From Tenrec ecaudatus (Eukaryota > Chordata > Mammalia > Afrosoricida > Tenrecidae): a stretch of DNA of 64,000 nt. The notes beneath the pieces were generated by a model. That model worked only from the letters and a program-made list of their open reading frames with translations. It made no database searches and was not told the origin of the DNA. The stretch spans positions 144,562,721 through 144,626,720 of the forward strand of contig NC_134530.1 in the NCBI RefSeq assembly GCF_050624435.1, read 5' to 3'. Positions within the stretch are counted from its first letter, which is position 1; each line of letters starts with the position of its first letter. Positions 11,600 to 22,125 of the stretch are shown piece after piece. A program made the position numbers and the translations under genes.

Positions 11600-11825
11600 C
11601 CCCCAACTCCCAGGGCTGCCTCTACTTTGGGAGTGGACAGAGCAAGTGGGCAAAGCCAAGCCTGGCTCCCCGGTGCCGCCACCACGCAAGTACCCACATC
11701 GACTTCTCTCTGCCCCCAACTCCCAGGGCTGCTTCTACTTTGGTAGTGGGCAGAGCAGGTGAGCAAAGCCAAGCCTGGCTCCCCAGTGCCGCCACCACGC
11801 AAGTACCCACACCGACTTCTCTCTG
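11600..11825 (+). repeat. 113-bp tandem duplication
   Basis: Two copies, at 11600-11712 and 11713-11825, differ at only a handful of positions. Both run from CCCCCAACTCCCAGGGCTGC to CCCACAYCGACTTCTCTCTG. The two are adjacent with no spacer, so this is a simple local duplication in intron 1. Confidence 0.9.
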
Positions 11826-12202
11826 GGTGGCCAGGGAGAGCCATTCATCCAGGGTCTCATGGGACTATGTTGTTCGGTCAGTCTGCTTCTCAAAGGAGGG
11901 GAAAGGCGGCTAGAAAAGGAATCTGACATTGGCTTTTCGGGGTAGGAGAAGCATCAGGCAAAGCCAGCAGGTGGGAAGGAATTCCGTCCTTAGCCCTCTT
12001 TCCTACCCCAGCCTTCGCAGCTTCTTCTTGTCAACTAATCCATGCTATAGTATGAATCAGATCAGCCATACAGCACGGAACAGGATCCAGTCTAGCCAGT
12101 GGTACACATCCCTAAGAGTGAAGCAGCAGGCAACAGGGAGCTTGCTGGCCAGGAGCACTGCCAGTAATTCAGAAAAGGCTTTACTGGGCCTGCAGATTGA
12201 CT

Positions 12203-12406
12203 CTGCCTCGTGGCCTAGTGGGTTATGCGTGGGCTGCTTACCTCAAAGCCAGTGGTTCCAAACCACCAGCCACTCCCTGTAGGAGAGAGATGAGGCTTTC
12301 TACTCCTGTAAAGGTACTCTCAGAAACCCAGTGGGGAAGTGCTAGTCAGCCCGAAAGAGCCACTGAGTCAGAATTGACTCAAGGGCAGCGGGTTTGGCTT
12401 TTTTTG
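12203..12406 (+). repeat. AfroSINE, sense, near full length
   Basis: It shows a head (GTGGCCTAGTGGGTTATGCG), a B-box region (CAGTGGTTCCAAACCACC), GAGATGAGGCTTTCTACTCC, and the tail GAATTGACTCAAGGGCAGCG followed by GGTTTGGC and T/G tracts. Confidence 0.8.
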
Positions 12407-12424
12407 GTGGGGGGGTGGGGTGGG

Positions 12425-12583
12425 TGTTGCTCAGTTGCTAATTGATAGGTTGGAAGTTCAAGTCCACCCAAAAGCACTTTGGAAGAAAGGCCTGAAAGCC
12501 CATTCTCCATCAACCAGTCACTGTAAACGCTGTAGAGCACAGGGGTTGTCGTGAGTTGGCGATCAACGCATACAACGATGGGA
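12425..12583 (+). repeat. AfroSINE subtype, sense, head-truncated
   Basis: It starts near GTTGCTAATTGATAGGTTGG, keeps AGTTCAAGTCCACCCA, and ends with GAGTTGGCGATCAACG. It lies directly 3' of another copy. Confidence 0.65.
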
Positions 12584-12591
12584 GAGGGGAC

Positions 12592-12790
12592 GGCAGCATG
12601 GCTTGAGACAACAAGGCTCAGCCTCTGGAGTTAGAGAGTTCTGAGTTCACATGTGGCCTCCACCCCTCTAGGCTGTGGGACCTTTGGCAAGTAGCCAAGT
12701 TGTTCCCTCCAGCCTCCTGCCACTGTGCATACCCCCTGAAGCAGTGGCCGTCTCTGATCGTCAGCTTCTGTGTAGAATGAGCAGATGAGA
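12592..12790 (+). repeat. MIR relic
   Basis: CCTCTGGAGTTAGAGAGTTCTG, GGGACCTTTGGCAAGTAGCC and a later polypyrimidine block follow the order of MIR. Confidence 0.55.
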
Positions 12791-13639
12791 CCTGGTTCCC
12801 AGGAGAAGCCCACAGCCAATTAGACACGGTGGGGCAGACGGGGGAGCCCACTTGGTATGGAGCCTTGGACTCCTCTAACCTGCCTGAGGATGCCTAGTCC
12901 TCTTCTTAGGAAGGACACCCACTCCACCCACCAAGCAAGACAGGCTGCAGACCAGCGCCTGGCAACTGGTGTCCTGACAGTGGTGGATGGCGTGGCGTGA
13001 ACAGCCGATGAAGGCTGCATAATTGGTGTTATTACACACGCATCTCATCTCCATTCATAACGATTGGACACTTCAACCCCGCGGCTCGTCCAGCAACTGC
13101 CGCTCTCCTCATTCCAGCCGGGATCCCTGCAGCTGCCAGCAGCTGCCGCTGAAGAAACTGCTGGGCGCAGTCTGTTTCTCCCTGGAGCTCCGTGCCCCAG
13201 CATGCGGGAGGGAGCTAGCATCTCTGGGCAGACCACCCTGTTTCCTGCCAGCATGTGTGTTACTTTCCTCCAGAATACTGCCCCACCATCTGGGGCAGTC
13301 ATCAGGGACATCCTGGGGCAGGAAGCAAGTGCCAGGGCTGGGGCATGTGGCCTGAGGGGTGGGTCATGGTGGCTGGAGCTGTAGGTGCTAGCCATGACTG
13401 TCAGAAAGGCCTCACCATTTCCCCCAGCCCCCTCCTCTGTGCATATTCCCAAAAGCAGGGGACTTCAAACCTTAGAATACAGCAGAATTATCTAAAAGGC
13501 TCGTTAAAGCAGATCACTGGACCCTACACCCAGAGTATCTTATTCTGTAGGTTTGGGTGAGCCCCAGGAGTTTGCCTTTCTAGCCAGTTGGAGTCTCTGG
13601 GTGGTACAGTTAATGAGCTGTCTTTTTCTAGTGCTGCTT

Positions 13640-14155
13640 CAGCAGAAATCCCACAAGTGGATTCTTTTAATAAATAGAAATGTAGTCTCACGGTGCAGAA
13701 GGCTACAAGTCTGAATTCCAAGTGCTAGCTCTAGGCGGAAGACTACCTATGGGCTCTGGAGAAAGGTCCTATCACCTTTCAACATCTGGGGGCCACTCTG
13801 CCTTGGCAATCTCCATATTCCTTGGCATCCCTCTTCCCTGGGTCTCTTAGGTTCTCAGTGCAGGGGCCCTGGATCCAGAGGATGTGCACTGCTCCCAGCT
13901 CTTCTGTCTCGGTGGGAATCAGGTCCCTCTGGTCTCAGCTCTCTTGTGTGTCTATGATACCTCGAACAAGGTTGGCTTAAGATACAGTCTAGTCCGGTAG
14001 ATTGTATCCTGCCTTTTTAACACAACTGCTTCCTCATGCTTGGTTTGAATCAGAGAAGTTAAGATAATTATACTAGAATGCAGCGTGAGGGATGTTTACA
14101 TCCTGCTAGTCAAGCCAACACAATTTTTTTGGGGGGGGGAGGGCACAATTCCCTA
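13640..14155 (+). repeat. Afrotherian interspersed repeat of unresolved class
   Basis: AAGGCTACAAGTCTGAATTC, TTGGCTTAAGATACAGTCTAG, GTAGATTGTATCCTGCC and a closing TTTTTTGGGGG block match the order of a long repeat I recall from elephant-group genomes. A SINE head sits just upstream (about 13587-13640). The class (LTR or other) cannot be settled here. Confidence 0.5.
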
Positions 14156-14752
14156 TAAAGGTTAGAGACAAGAGTCTGCCCAGAGATACGTCAGGAGAAA
14201 GGCCTGTGAGTTTTAAAAAGAGAACCCCAAAAACAAATCAGTCCTTGAAAGTTTTCTAGAAACCGGACCCACGCAGAGTCAAAGGGGATTTGAAGGCAAC
14301 TATTTTGAACCAGTTTCCAGACACCGCTGCTGCTCCTAAGCCAGGGAAGGCTCCCTTGGGAGCCACTGCCTTACACTCCTGCTGTGGCCTGGGCACCCAC
14401 AGCCTCAGCGGAGAGCTGTCAGCAATGCAGATGGCCAGGCCCTGCGGTAGACCTGATGCAGAGGAACGTGCTGGTGGGAGTCCCAGGCGGTTTGGGTTCC
14501 TGTTCCAGTTTGAAGGGCCTCAGACCACAGATGGGTTAGAGGTGGACGGAGGAGTGAGTAGATTGCAGGGCAGGGCTGGGCAGCTCTACTTCCCTGGCCC
14601 AGGGCTGCCAGCCAAGAGCACAGCCGCCATCCCCCTCTTCTGTGCACTGGAATGGTGGTAACAACGGGGAAGCACCACCTTATGCAGCCAAGCAGTGGAA
14701 TCCAGACCCCCTGGGGATTCCGCTCCAGAGGGCTGCCCAGGGTGTGCTCTGT

Positions 14753-14849
14753 TGGAAGGAGATCACCAGGCCTCTAATCGGAGGCATGTCTGGCTGTGTC
14801 TGAACTATCAACCTTTAAGTTAGCGGCCCACCACGTAACCAGGGACTCA
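14753..14849 (-). repeat. Second AfroSINE subtype, antisense fragment
   Basis: GGAGATCACCAGGCCTCTAAT, ATCAACCTTTAAGTTAGCGGC and CCAGGGACTC align with the copy at 10262-10375. It lies about 330 bp before exon 2. Confidence 0.65.
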
Positions 14850-15178
14850 GTCATGTCAGTAAGAACTTGTATCTCCTGAGCCAAGCTCCTGCCGTGCAGG
14901 TGACCTGACAGTCACACCACAGGGTGGGGACCAGAGCCGCCCCCTTTTTACACAGCATGCCCAGGAAGGGCTGGGGAGCGGAGTGGGCAGTTGGGCCCCT
15001 GGCCGAGCCTTCTAGCCCGGGTTCTTCACTCTCCTTTGCCCCTCATGTCCTAATCGCCACTTGAAGTGTCTACACAACTGTCTGGTGACCCAGGCCCCTT
15101 CCTCCCCCCAAACCGGGGAAGGAGGGGGCGCCCTGGGCCCAGGCCTGCCTGACAGCTACTGCCTCCCCCACCCTACAG

Positions 15179-16115
15179 GTGGTGGCCTTCGCCTCGCTCT
15201 TCTTCATTCTGGTCTCCATCACCACCTTCTGCTTAGAGACCCACGAGGCCTTCAACATCGACCGCAACGTGACGGAGATCCACCGCGTGGGGAACGTCAC
15301 CAGCGTGCGCTTGCGGCGGGAGGTGGAGACGGAGCCCATCCTGACGTACATCGAGGGCGTGTGCGTGCTGTGGTTCACGCTGGAGTTCCTGGTGCGCATC
15401 GCGTGCTGCCCCGACACGCTGGACTTCATCAAGAACCTGCTCAACATCATCGACTTCGTGGCCATCCTGCCCTTCTACCTGGAGGTGGGGCTGAGCGGGC
15501 TGTCGTCCAAGGCTGCGCGCGACGTGCTGGGCTTCCTGCGCGTGGTGCGCTTCGTGCGCATCCTGCGCATCTTCAAGCTGACGCGCCACTTCGTGGGGCT
15601 GCGCGTGCTGGGCCACACGCTGCGCGCCAGCACCAACGAGTTCCTGCTGCTCATCATCTTCCTGGCGCTGGGCGTGCTCATCTTCGCCACCATGATCTAC
15701 TACGCCGAGCGCATCGGCGCCAGGCCCTCCGACCCCCGGGGCAACGACCACACCGACTTCAAGAACATCCCCATCGGCTTCTGGTGGGCCGTGGTCACCA
15801 TGACGACGCTGGGCTACGGGGACATGTACCCCAAGACGTGGTCGGGCATGCTGGTGGGCGCGCTGTGTGCACTGGCTGGCGTGCTCACCATCGCCATGCC
15901 GGTACCCGTCATCGTCAACAACTTCGGCATGTACTACTCCCTGGCCATGGCCAAGCAGAAGCTGCCCAAGAAACGGAAGAAGCATGTGCCGCGGCCGCCC
16001 CAGCTCGAGTCGCCCATCTACTGCAAGTCCGAGGAGACGTCGCCCCGGGACAGCACCTACAGCGACACCAGCCCCCCTGCCCGGGAGGAGGGGATGCTGG
16101 AGAGGAAACGGGCAG
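15179..16115 (+). CDS. KCNC4: KCNC4 exon 2: S1-S6 and pore of Kv3.4 (residues 227-538 plus split codon)
   Basis: This exon encodes the whole membrane core. S1 begins at residue 227. The S1-S2 loop carries two N-glycosylation sequons, at Asn256 and Asn265. The S4 sensor has basic residues every third position: Arg347, Arg350, Arg353, Arg356, Lys359 and Arg362. The S4-S5 linker follows, and the pore filter is T-L-G-Y-G-D at 436-441. S6 holds the Pro467-Val-Pro469 hinge typical of Kv1-Kv4 channels. After S6 comes a basic KKRKK stretch and a Ser-rich tail. The acceptor is CCCTACAG (AG at 15177-15178) and the donor is GTGAGA at 16116, phase 1. The exon is CpG-rich, and both strands show spurious long frames because of that. 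Confidence 0.98.
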
Positions 16116-16205
16116 GTGAGATTCTCTCTGGGGGCTGAGGAAAACCCCCTAGCTAGATGAGCCCTTGGAATCTGGGATTGGGTTTTGTTGCCTAAGGCCT
16201 GCATG

Positions 16206-16340
16206 TCTGAAGGCAGAGGGAGAAAGACGAGTCTTTCTACTCCCGTAAAGGTGGACAGCTGTGGAAACCCACAGGGGCAGTTCTACCCTGCCCCATGGGG
16301 TCACTGTGAGTCAGGATTGACTTGATGGCAGTGAGTTTTC
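16206..16340 (+). repeat. AfroSINE, sense, head-truncated
   Basis: It begins at AGGCAGAGGGAGAAAGACGAG and retains GGGGCAGTTCTACCCTGCC and GTCAGGATTGACTTGATGGC. It starts about 90 bp after the exon 2 donor. Confidence 0.8.
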
Positions 16341-16417
16341 TGAAGGCCAAGTATTGAGACTGAATTTCTGTCTCTTCTGATTCTCTGATAGTGTCCTGAA
16401 CATCAAGACAGTACCAA

Positions 16418-16627
16418 CAACCACCACCTCACTGTCATGGAGGCAATTCTGACTGACAGAGAGACCCTATAAGACAGGGTAGAACTGCCCCTGTGCATTT
16501 CTGAGGCTATACATCTTAGAAGAGAGCCCAAAGCCTCATCTTTCTCCTGGGGAGTAGCTGGTGGTTTCAAACTGCTGACCTGGTGGTTAACAGCCCAGTA
16601 TGCAATCTACTACAGCACCAGGGCTCC
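16418..16627 (-). repeat. AfroSINE, antisense, near full length
   Basis: TAAGACAGGGTAGAACTGCC, GGTGGTTTCAAACTGCTGACC and the inverted head CAGCACCAGGGCTCC are all present. It forms an inverted pair with the copy about 80 bp upstream. Confidence 0.85.
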
Positions 16628-16689
16628 TTCCTGAACCTCAGGCCCTTGGAATGAGCATCCCACCCAATGTAGACCATGCACAGGATTGT

Positions 16690-16860
16690 AGATGAGGAGC
16701 TCTGGTTTCGAATCCCGTCTTGAGATGGTCCCAGTCACTCCTGTTCTCTGGGCAGCTTCCTCACCTATGAAGTGGAGATGGTATCAGTGCCCTACCCCCC
16801 GGACATGAATGAGTCCTGACTGAGTGACAGATGGAAGCACGCACAAATGTCAGGCACTGT
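16690..16860 (+). repeat. MIR relic
   Basis: AGCTCTGGTTTCGAATCCCG, TCCTCACCTATGAAGTGGAG and a terminal GTCAGGCACTGT follow MIR order. Confidence 0.6.
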
Positions 16861-17584
16861 CGTTATTTGCAGGAGAACAGGGCAGCTGTTCGCCCAAGGT
16901 GCATCAACACATGAATCACTTCTTCCCCAGCGCTGGAGTCTAGTGTCTCTTGGCCTAATAAATGTGATAACGTAACAGCAGTGGGAGGCTGCCTTCTGTT
17001 CGCACAAACGAGACTGGAGGCCTGGGTGGCGGGTTGACATGGCACGGGAGGGGGCTGCGGAGGGAGTAGCCCAGAGGGTGTTGGCGTGGAGGGGTAGAGG
17101 AGAAGCTGGTGCCTGCACCTTGGGAATAGAGGGCTAGGGGCTGCTCTTGTCCTTGGAGGATGGGAAAACTCATTCCAACAAAGCCTTCGCCAGAGTCAGG
17201 AGACAGGAGAGGAAATCAGGTTGCCATGGTAGGGTGGAGTTAGGCCAGAGAGAAGAAAGGTGCCCAGTGACTTAGGGATGGAAGGGGCTCTGGGGAGCGG
17301 CTGGGGGCTCCTGGTGTGGGAGCCCTTGCATATGGGCCATCTGGGAGCTTGGCCCTAGCAATGAAGTGGGACTAGTTCTCCAGAGGACGTGCCTGACTCA
17401 GGACCCTCCCCGGTGGCCTGTTGCTATGTGCCCACCATGCATGCTGATGCCCACTCAGTCCAGCACTCACTAATCAGCTGACACCATCAAAGACCTTGAT
17501 AGAGAAGCACCAGGCTCCCCTCTGCTAGAGATACTCACTCACTATCCCTGACTATTCCTTAGCCCAGTGCACTGAGGGAGCCCA

Positions 17585-17772
17585 GGAGCCCAGGTGGCAC
17601 AGTGGGTTAAACAATAGGCTGCCACCTGAATGGTCAGCAGTTCAAATGCACCAGCTGTTCTCTATGAGAAAAATGAGGCAGTCTGCCTCCATAAATACTT
17701 ACATCCTCAGAGATCCAGTTCTGCTCAGTCCTATAGGGTCCTTCGGAGAAAACACTGGCCCCACGGCAGTGG
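17585..17772 (+). repeat. AfroSINE, sense
   Basis: It starts GGAGCCCAGGTGGCACAGTG and carries GGTCAGCAGTTCAAATGCACC, CAGTCTGCCTCCATAAATAC and TCCTATAGGGTCC. Confidence 0.85.
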
Positions 17773-18028
17773 CCAGGTAGTGGAACCCACAGCCCAGGGC
17801 ATCTCGGCTGTGCTCTGAGAGAATCTTCATGTCAGAACCCAGGTCTTGCACGCGGTCAACGTCTGCCTCATGGTGGCCCTGCCAGCCCAGCCCTTAGCCT
17901 GGCTGTAATGGGCCAAAGCTCCAGACAATGGAGCAGTCCTTGCCCTTAAGATCCAAGGACCCAGCTTCACCGGAGCTACTGCCTAACAGATGGGGCACTG
18001 ATGCTCAGAGCCCACACAGAAATCAGAG

Positions 18029-18141
18029 CCTTCACCACCTCCACCACCACCATCACCGTCATCCCTATCCCCATCCCCACCACCATCACTACCACCACCA
18101 TCACCACCTCCACCACCACCATCACCGCTACCACCATCACC

Positions 18142-18185
<44 letters not shown>

Positions 18186-18186
18186 G
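18029..18186 (+). repeat. (CCA/CCAT)n tract followed by (CA)n
   Basis: An irregular CCACCACCATCACC tract (about 18029-18140) passes into a CA dinucleotide run (about 18147-18175). The pair sits about 420 bp upstream of exon 3 and gives spurious Thr/His-rich reading frames. Confidence 0.9.
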
Positions 18187-18242
18187 AGCGAGCATTCTCT
18201 ACAGAAATGCAGACTTGCCACACGTCAGTCCGAGCCAGACTT

Positions 18243-18412
18243 GAAACCAAACTCCAAACTCACTGCCACTGAGTTGATGCCGGCTCATAGCGACCCTAAA
18301 GGACAGAGTAGAACTGCCTCTGTGGGCTTCCGAGATGATAACTCTTTACAGGAGTGGAAAGCCTACTTTTCCTCCCACGGATCCAAGTGATTTCAAACTG
18401 CTGACTTTGCAG
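18243..18412 (-). repeat. AfroSINE, antisense, just upstream of exon 3
   Basis: CCACTGAGTTGATGCCGGCTC, GACAGAGTAGAACTGCCTC and TTCAAACTGCTGACTTTGC are the inverted blocks. The 3' edge is about 195 bp from the exon 3 acceptor. Confidence 0.8.
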
Positions 18413-18606
18413 CCTGCCTTGAGCTTGGCTGGGGCAGCCCTCCGCACGGGGTTGGTGGGGGGCTCTCTGCTGGAGGATATCTGGGGAGGTCCCATGCTCC
18501 CACAGAAGACCTTCAGCCAAGGCTGGGAAAGGAGCATGTGTTGACCTTCAGGTGAGGATAAGCAAGTGGGCAGCCAGCCCCTTACTCCCTCTGTCTGCTC
18601 CCCCAG

Positions 18607-18810
18607 ACTCCAAGCAGAATGGGGATGCAAATGCTGTGCTGTCCGATGAGGAGGGGGCTGGCCTCACGCAGCCCCTGGCCTCCGCTCCCACTCCGGAGGA
18701 GCGCCAGGCCGTGCGCCGAGCGGGCACCCGAGACAGAAACAAGAAGGCCACAGCCTGCTTCCTGCTCAGCGCCGGGGACTACGCCTGTGCTGATGGCAGT
18801 GTCCGGAAAG
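18607..18810 (+). CDS. KCNC4: KCNC4 exon 3: cytoplasmic C-terminal tail of Kv3.4
   Basis: The exon completes Asp539 and runs to Lys606 plus one base. It encodes the Ser/Glu-rich tail (DSKQNGDANAVLSDEEGAG) and the RDRNKKATACFLLSAGDYAC block, which is conserved across the Kv3 paralogues before their variable ends. The acceptor AG is at 18605-18606 and the donor GTACGG at 18811, phase 1. If the donor is ignored, the frame reads on for 44 residues to TAA at 18942-18944. The human 635-residue isoform, as I recall it, has a tail starting Gly-Thr, which fits read-through of the same kind of donor, but the tail here is otherwise unlike it. Confidence 0.96.
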
Positions 18811-21039
18811 GTACGGCCCCTCAGGCTGGGCAGGTGGGGAGCCCCCATCTGTGGGCTGAGTCTCCCCAACAGAGCTTGAGCTCCCCGCCCCCGCTGAGGC
18901 CATGGCCACCATCCCCTCTGCCTTGGACACGCCCCCGCTTTTAAAGCAGTGCCCTGGTTACCCAGGTTCTGCATTAGTAAGGTCTTCAGCACCCCAAAGT
19001 GCACACAAGCCCACCCACCCTAGGTGGCCAGTCGGAAGAGCTCTGAAAGGCAGTTCTAGATGGTGGTGGACATCAGTGCCCTCTGAGTGTACTGCCATTC
19101 CCAGGCCTGGCTCATCAGGGTGCCCCACCGGGCCACTCCACCCCCCACCCCACCCCCAGGCCTCCCATAAGCACAGCTCGAACTCCCTAGCAAATAGGCC
19201 CAGGAACAGGCTGGCAAGCAGAGGATCCTTGGGCCCTACCTCCTCCCGTCCTGCACGGAGGCTCTGGAGCTAAGACAGGCTCGTCCAGCTCTGCAGGTCC
19301 CTGCAGCAGCACTGGCCTCGAGCCAGAGCCAGAGCCAGATGGAGGTCCTGTCTGTAGCAGCGTAGGATCTGAGGCTTTAGGAAGGGCAGCTGGATTTCCA
19401 CCACCAGCCCCATGCCAAGGACAGGGGCAGGGGCAGGGGCAGAGGCAGAGCAGATGTTAGGCAGTGGAGCGGAGCATCCTGGCCGGCAAAGGTGAGGCAG
19501 AAATCATGGAAGCTGGCTGAGGGCTGGAGGGGGTGGGGCTCTAGGGGTCTCCAGACCAGGGGCTCATTCTGTCAGTTCACATTCAGCTTCCTGTCCTCCT
19601 TGTGACTCCAAACATCTTGCAGAGTCCCTGGATAAACCTCAACTCCCCCTCAAAACATCCCTGGTTCCTCTGCCCTCTTCTCAGCCAGGCCCCTGACTGC
19701 AGCTGGTTTGGGGTGCCTGAACCCCAGAGCTAGCCTGGAAGGAGGGAGGAGGGGCAGTGGCTGGTGCAGGAATAGGCTGGGCACCTCCTCTCCCTCCACT
19801 CAGACTGTCCCCTCACCTACCCCGCCTGTGTAGCACTGTGTAGTCCCCCCTCCCCCACCTGCCTGGGCTCTTTCCATCCATGGCCCACTCTTCCCATGGG
19901 ATTCTAGGCCGGCCTGACACCAGCCAGGGCTGAGTGGCATGTCTCCCGCTTGGCTGGGCATTTCGAGTGGCAGAAGCAAAAGCAGTGGTCCGGCAGCTGG
20001 GAGGAGATGGCCCAGAGGCTCTGTCTGCTAAGGGGCTGCAGGTGGCATGTGGGCAGACCTGGAACCTAGCCTGTGTCCCTCTCACTGCCCCTGTGTCCCT
20101 CTCACTGCCCCTGGCCTCTGTCCACCCCATCCCTGGGCTCCAATATGTCTTTCCCTGCCTACTCCAGCCCCCAGCCTCTGGCTTCCCCTGTGTGCTTCTA
20201 ATGGGTGTCCAGCTGGAACGTGGGAAGCAGGGCAGCCCACCACACAGGCTCCTGAACAAAATGCCTGAGGGCCCTGTGCCCTGCCATCCATGTGCTGTGA
20301 GGCTCGGGGCAGGTAGAGGCCTGGAAGAGGCAGAGAGCTACAGTCATGGAAGGATGGTGCGTTTTTGAGACTGGTGTCACCTGGGGAAAAGAGGTGGCAT
20401 GTGTGCAGTGCATGGCCCCAGGGGGAGGGGGCACCTTTGGCCCCCACCAGCCCTCTGGGGCTATGGGGCCCGGCTGCTCTGATTTCAAGATGCCTCCACA
20501 CAGCTTGGCAACAAGCACGCAGCTCAGCCAATCAAAGTGACCTCAGAGAGGGAACAGGTGGGTTGCTGGGAAACGGGCCCTGCTCAGCAAGTGTGGCAAT
20601 TAGCGGTGCCAAACTCCCAGTGTGCGCCAGCACCTTTCCCCGAGCACCGCGCTGCACTGTGCCCTAGTCAGACTGAGTCAGGACCCAGAGCCGCAGGGCC
20701 TCCCCAACCGCCAACACCGGCCTCCTTAGCTGGAGGCTGCCCACATGTTCGAGGGCGAACCCTGGGCAGGTCCTGTCTGGGCCATCCAGACAGATGCCCA
20801 GTGAGGGCTGTGGGGTCTCTGTACAGCCGGGCTCTGGAGGAGGGGGAGGCAAACTCACTTAGGGCCAGTAGAGGGGTCTGGGGGGGGGCCCTAGAGTCTG
20901 TCCTTCAGAGCCTTCTGGGGAGAGCCAGCCCCCTCCACCCCAGCCCGGTGCCTGCCCATAGGGTCCCTGAGGCACGGATCCTCTGGAGCGGTGTCACCTA
21001 GAATCGCATCCCTGACCCGTGTGCCTTTTCTTCACTAAG

Positions 21040-21212
21040 GCTGCGGCGAAAAGTCCCGGAGCCTAAACAACATAGCCGGTGCAGCTGGAACCAGTCTGGG
21101 GCTGTCTCCGCTGACGTCTCGATTCAGCTCGCCCTACCCTCCGAGAAAGCTCCCGCTCTCCCACCCCTTCCACCCCCTCACTAGCCCACCGCCAGGACAC
21201 CCTGCCCCTTAG
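21040..21212 (+). CDS. KCNC4: Candidate alternative KCNC4 terminal exon, Kv3.2-like C-terminus
   Basis: After the acceptor CACTAAG (AG at 21038-21039) the frame continues in phase 1 from exon 3 and reads [17 protein letters not shown], then a Ser/Pro-rich stretch, to TAG at 21210-21212. The product would be 663 residues. The block [11 protein letters not shown] with LSP-TS-SSPYP behind it matches the C-terminus I recall for a Kv3.2 (KCNC2) isoform. This suggests an exon older than the Kv3 paralogue split. After Arg-Lys the reading differs from the expected RSRSP-type ending, as if one base had been gained, so the last 25 residues look lineage-specific. I see no AATAAA in the next kilobase. 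It could be a minor isoform or an exon in decay. Confidence 0.65.
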
Positions 21213-22070
21213 CCGCAGCCTCCCTCTCTGCATGGCTCCCACTTGGGCACGGGCACTCCCATACCCTCCCTGCGCTGCCTCCCAGCTCCCAGACCTCCCC
21301 GGGCTCAGTACTGCCCACAGACTGAGGGTGAGGAGTGGGATGGGGAAGAGGAATGTGCCCCGGAGCCTCTTTTAAACACAGCCAGCCCCCCAAATGGCCA
21401 GCTCTGCACTCCAGAGCAATTGGGGATTGCATCCGGGGCATCTACCCCACTCGCCCCTTCCTGAGCCAGAGGTGCCAGATCACCCAGAATCAGGCTTTCT
21501 GAGCCCCTCTCAGGGACCCCCACCGTGGGCCAAGCCCACTTACAGGCCAGACCGCTGGGCTGGGGAGCCGAGCCTATCTTTCCCTATTTTTAATCTTAGA
21601 GAATGCATTTCCATTTCACCTGGCTTTGAACCAGCAGCCAAAATGAGCTGCAATGGAAGGTCTCTGTCTGTCTGTCTGTCCACCCCCCCACCAGCGGGGA
21701 CCAAGGCTGCCATGTAGGGCACTATCGAGGGGCCTGCATGTGTGCCCCCAGGAGCAGGGGAGCCCTGGTGCTTTCCAGCTCCAGCCAGGAGCGCAGGCAG
21801 GGCCTCCAGGGGCAGCCCCCCACGGCTGGCTCACATCTGGGATGGGACCGCCGAGTGCAGAGATGCTCTGTCCTCCGGGGACCCTGCTCAGACCCAGCAC
21901 GTGTGACCCTGTGTCCCTGTCTGCGAGCTGCGGCATCGCTCCCCGCGCTGCGTCCTTTGCTTCCGCAGACGGTTTTCTTCCCTCTCCGCCCCCCACAAAC
22001 TCCCAGCCCTGCCTCTGAGTCACCTGCCGCTCCCACCAGCCTCTGTGCGCTGCATCCCTGCCAGGACCGG

Positions 22071-22125
22071 AGACTCATCTAATTTCTATAATTAAGCGTA
22101 TTCATTTACCTAACGAGCCCGGGAG
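22071..22125 (+). other. Conserved-looking AT-rich block in intron 3
   Basis: A sudden AT-rich run with TAATTTCTATAATTAAGCG and TTCATTTACC sits within GC-rich intron DNA. Homeodomain-like TAATT cores are present. Function is inferred only from composition. Confidence 0.3.

Larger units (their letters stand above)
1442..15178 (+). other. KCNC4: KCNC4 intron 1
   Basis: GTGAGT starts the intron and a pyrimidine-rich CCCTACAG ends it. Many AfroSINEs interrupt it, on both strands, and each is listed separately. It also holds a (GGT)n run at 2196-2215, a 113-bp tandem duplication at 11600-11825, a few MIR relics and a lineage repeat at about 13640-14155. The remaining unique blocks (about 1442-2340, 2536-3640, 4348-5375, 6022-7762, 8452-10261, 10376-11599 and 14850-15178) show no exon-like or RNA-gene signal that I can support. 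Their open frames are short and lack family resemblance. Ordinary intronic regulatory DNA may be present but cannot be recognised from one species. Confidence 0.9.
16116..18606 (+). other. KCNC4: KCNC4 intron 2
   Basis: This 2.5-kb intron contains four AfroSINEs, an MIR relic, a CCA/CAC-rich tract and a (CA)n run. The stretch 16860-17580 has no identifiable feature. The acceptor has a CT-rich tract ending CCCCCAG at 18606. Confidence 0.9.

Noticed and set aside
15061..16204. Frames of 323 and 352 codons overlapping exon 2 in other frames
   Set aside because: They are Arg/His/Ala-rich shadows of the channel exon with no family resemblance. The real frame is KCNC4.
17976..18390. His/Thr/Pro-rich and Val/Gly-rich frames
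   Set aside because: They are translations of the CCA/CAC and CA microsatellites.
18811..18944. Read-through tail after exon 3 as an annotated coding exon
   Set aside because: The frame is open, but composition is low-complexity Pro/Ser and it does not resemble the human long-isoform tail. It is kept as a finding only.
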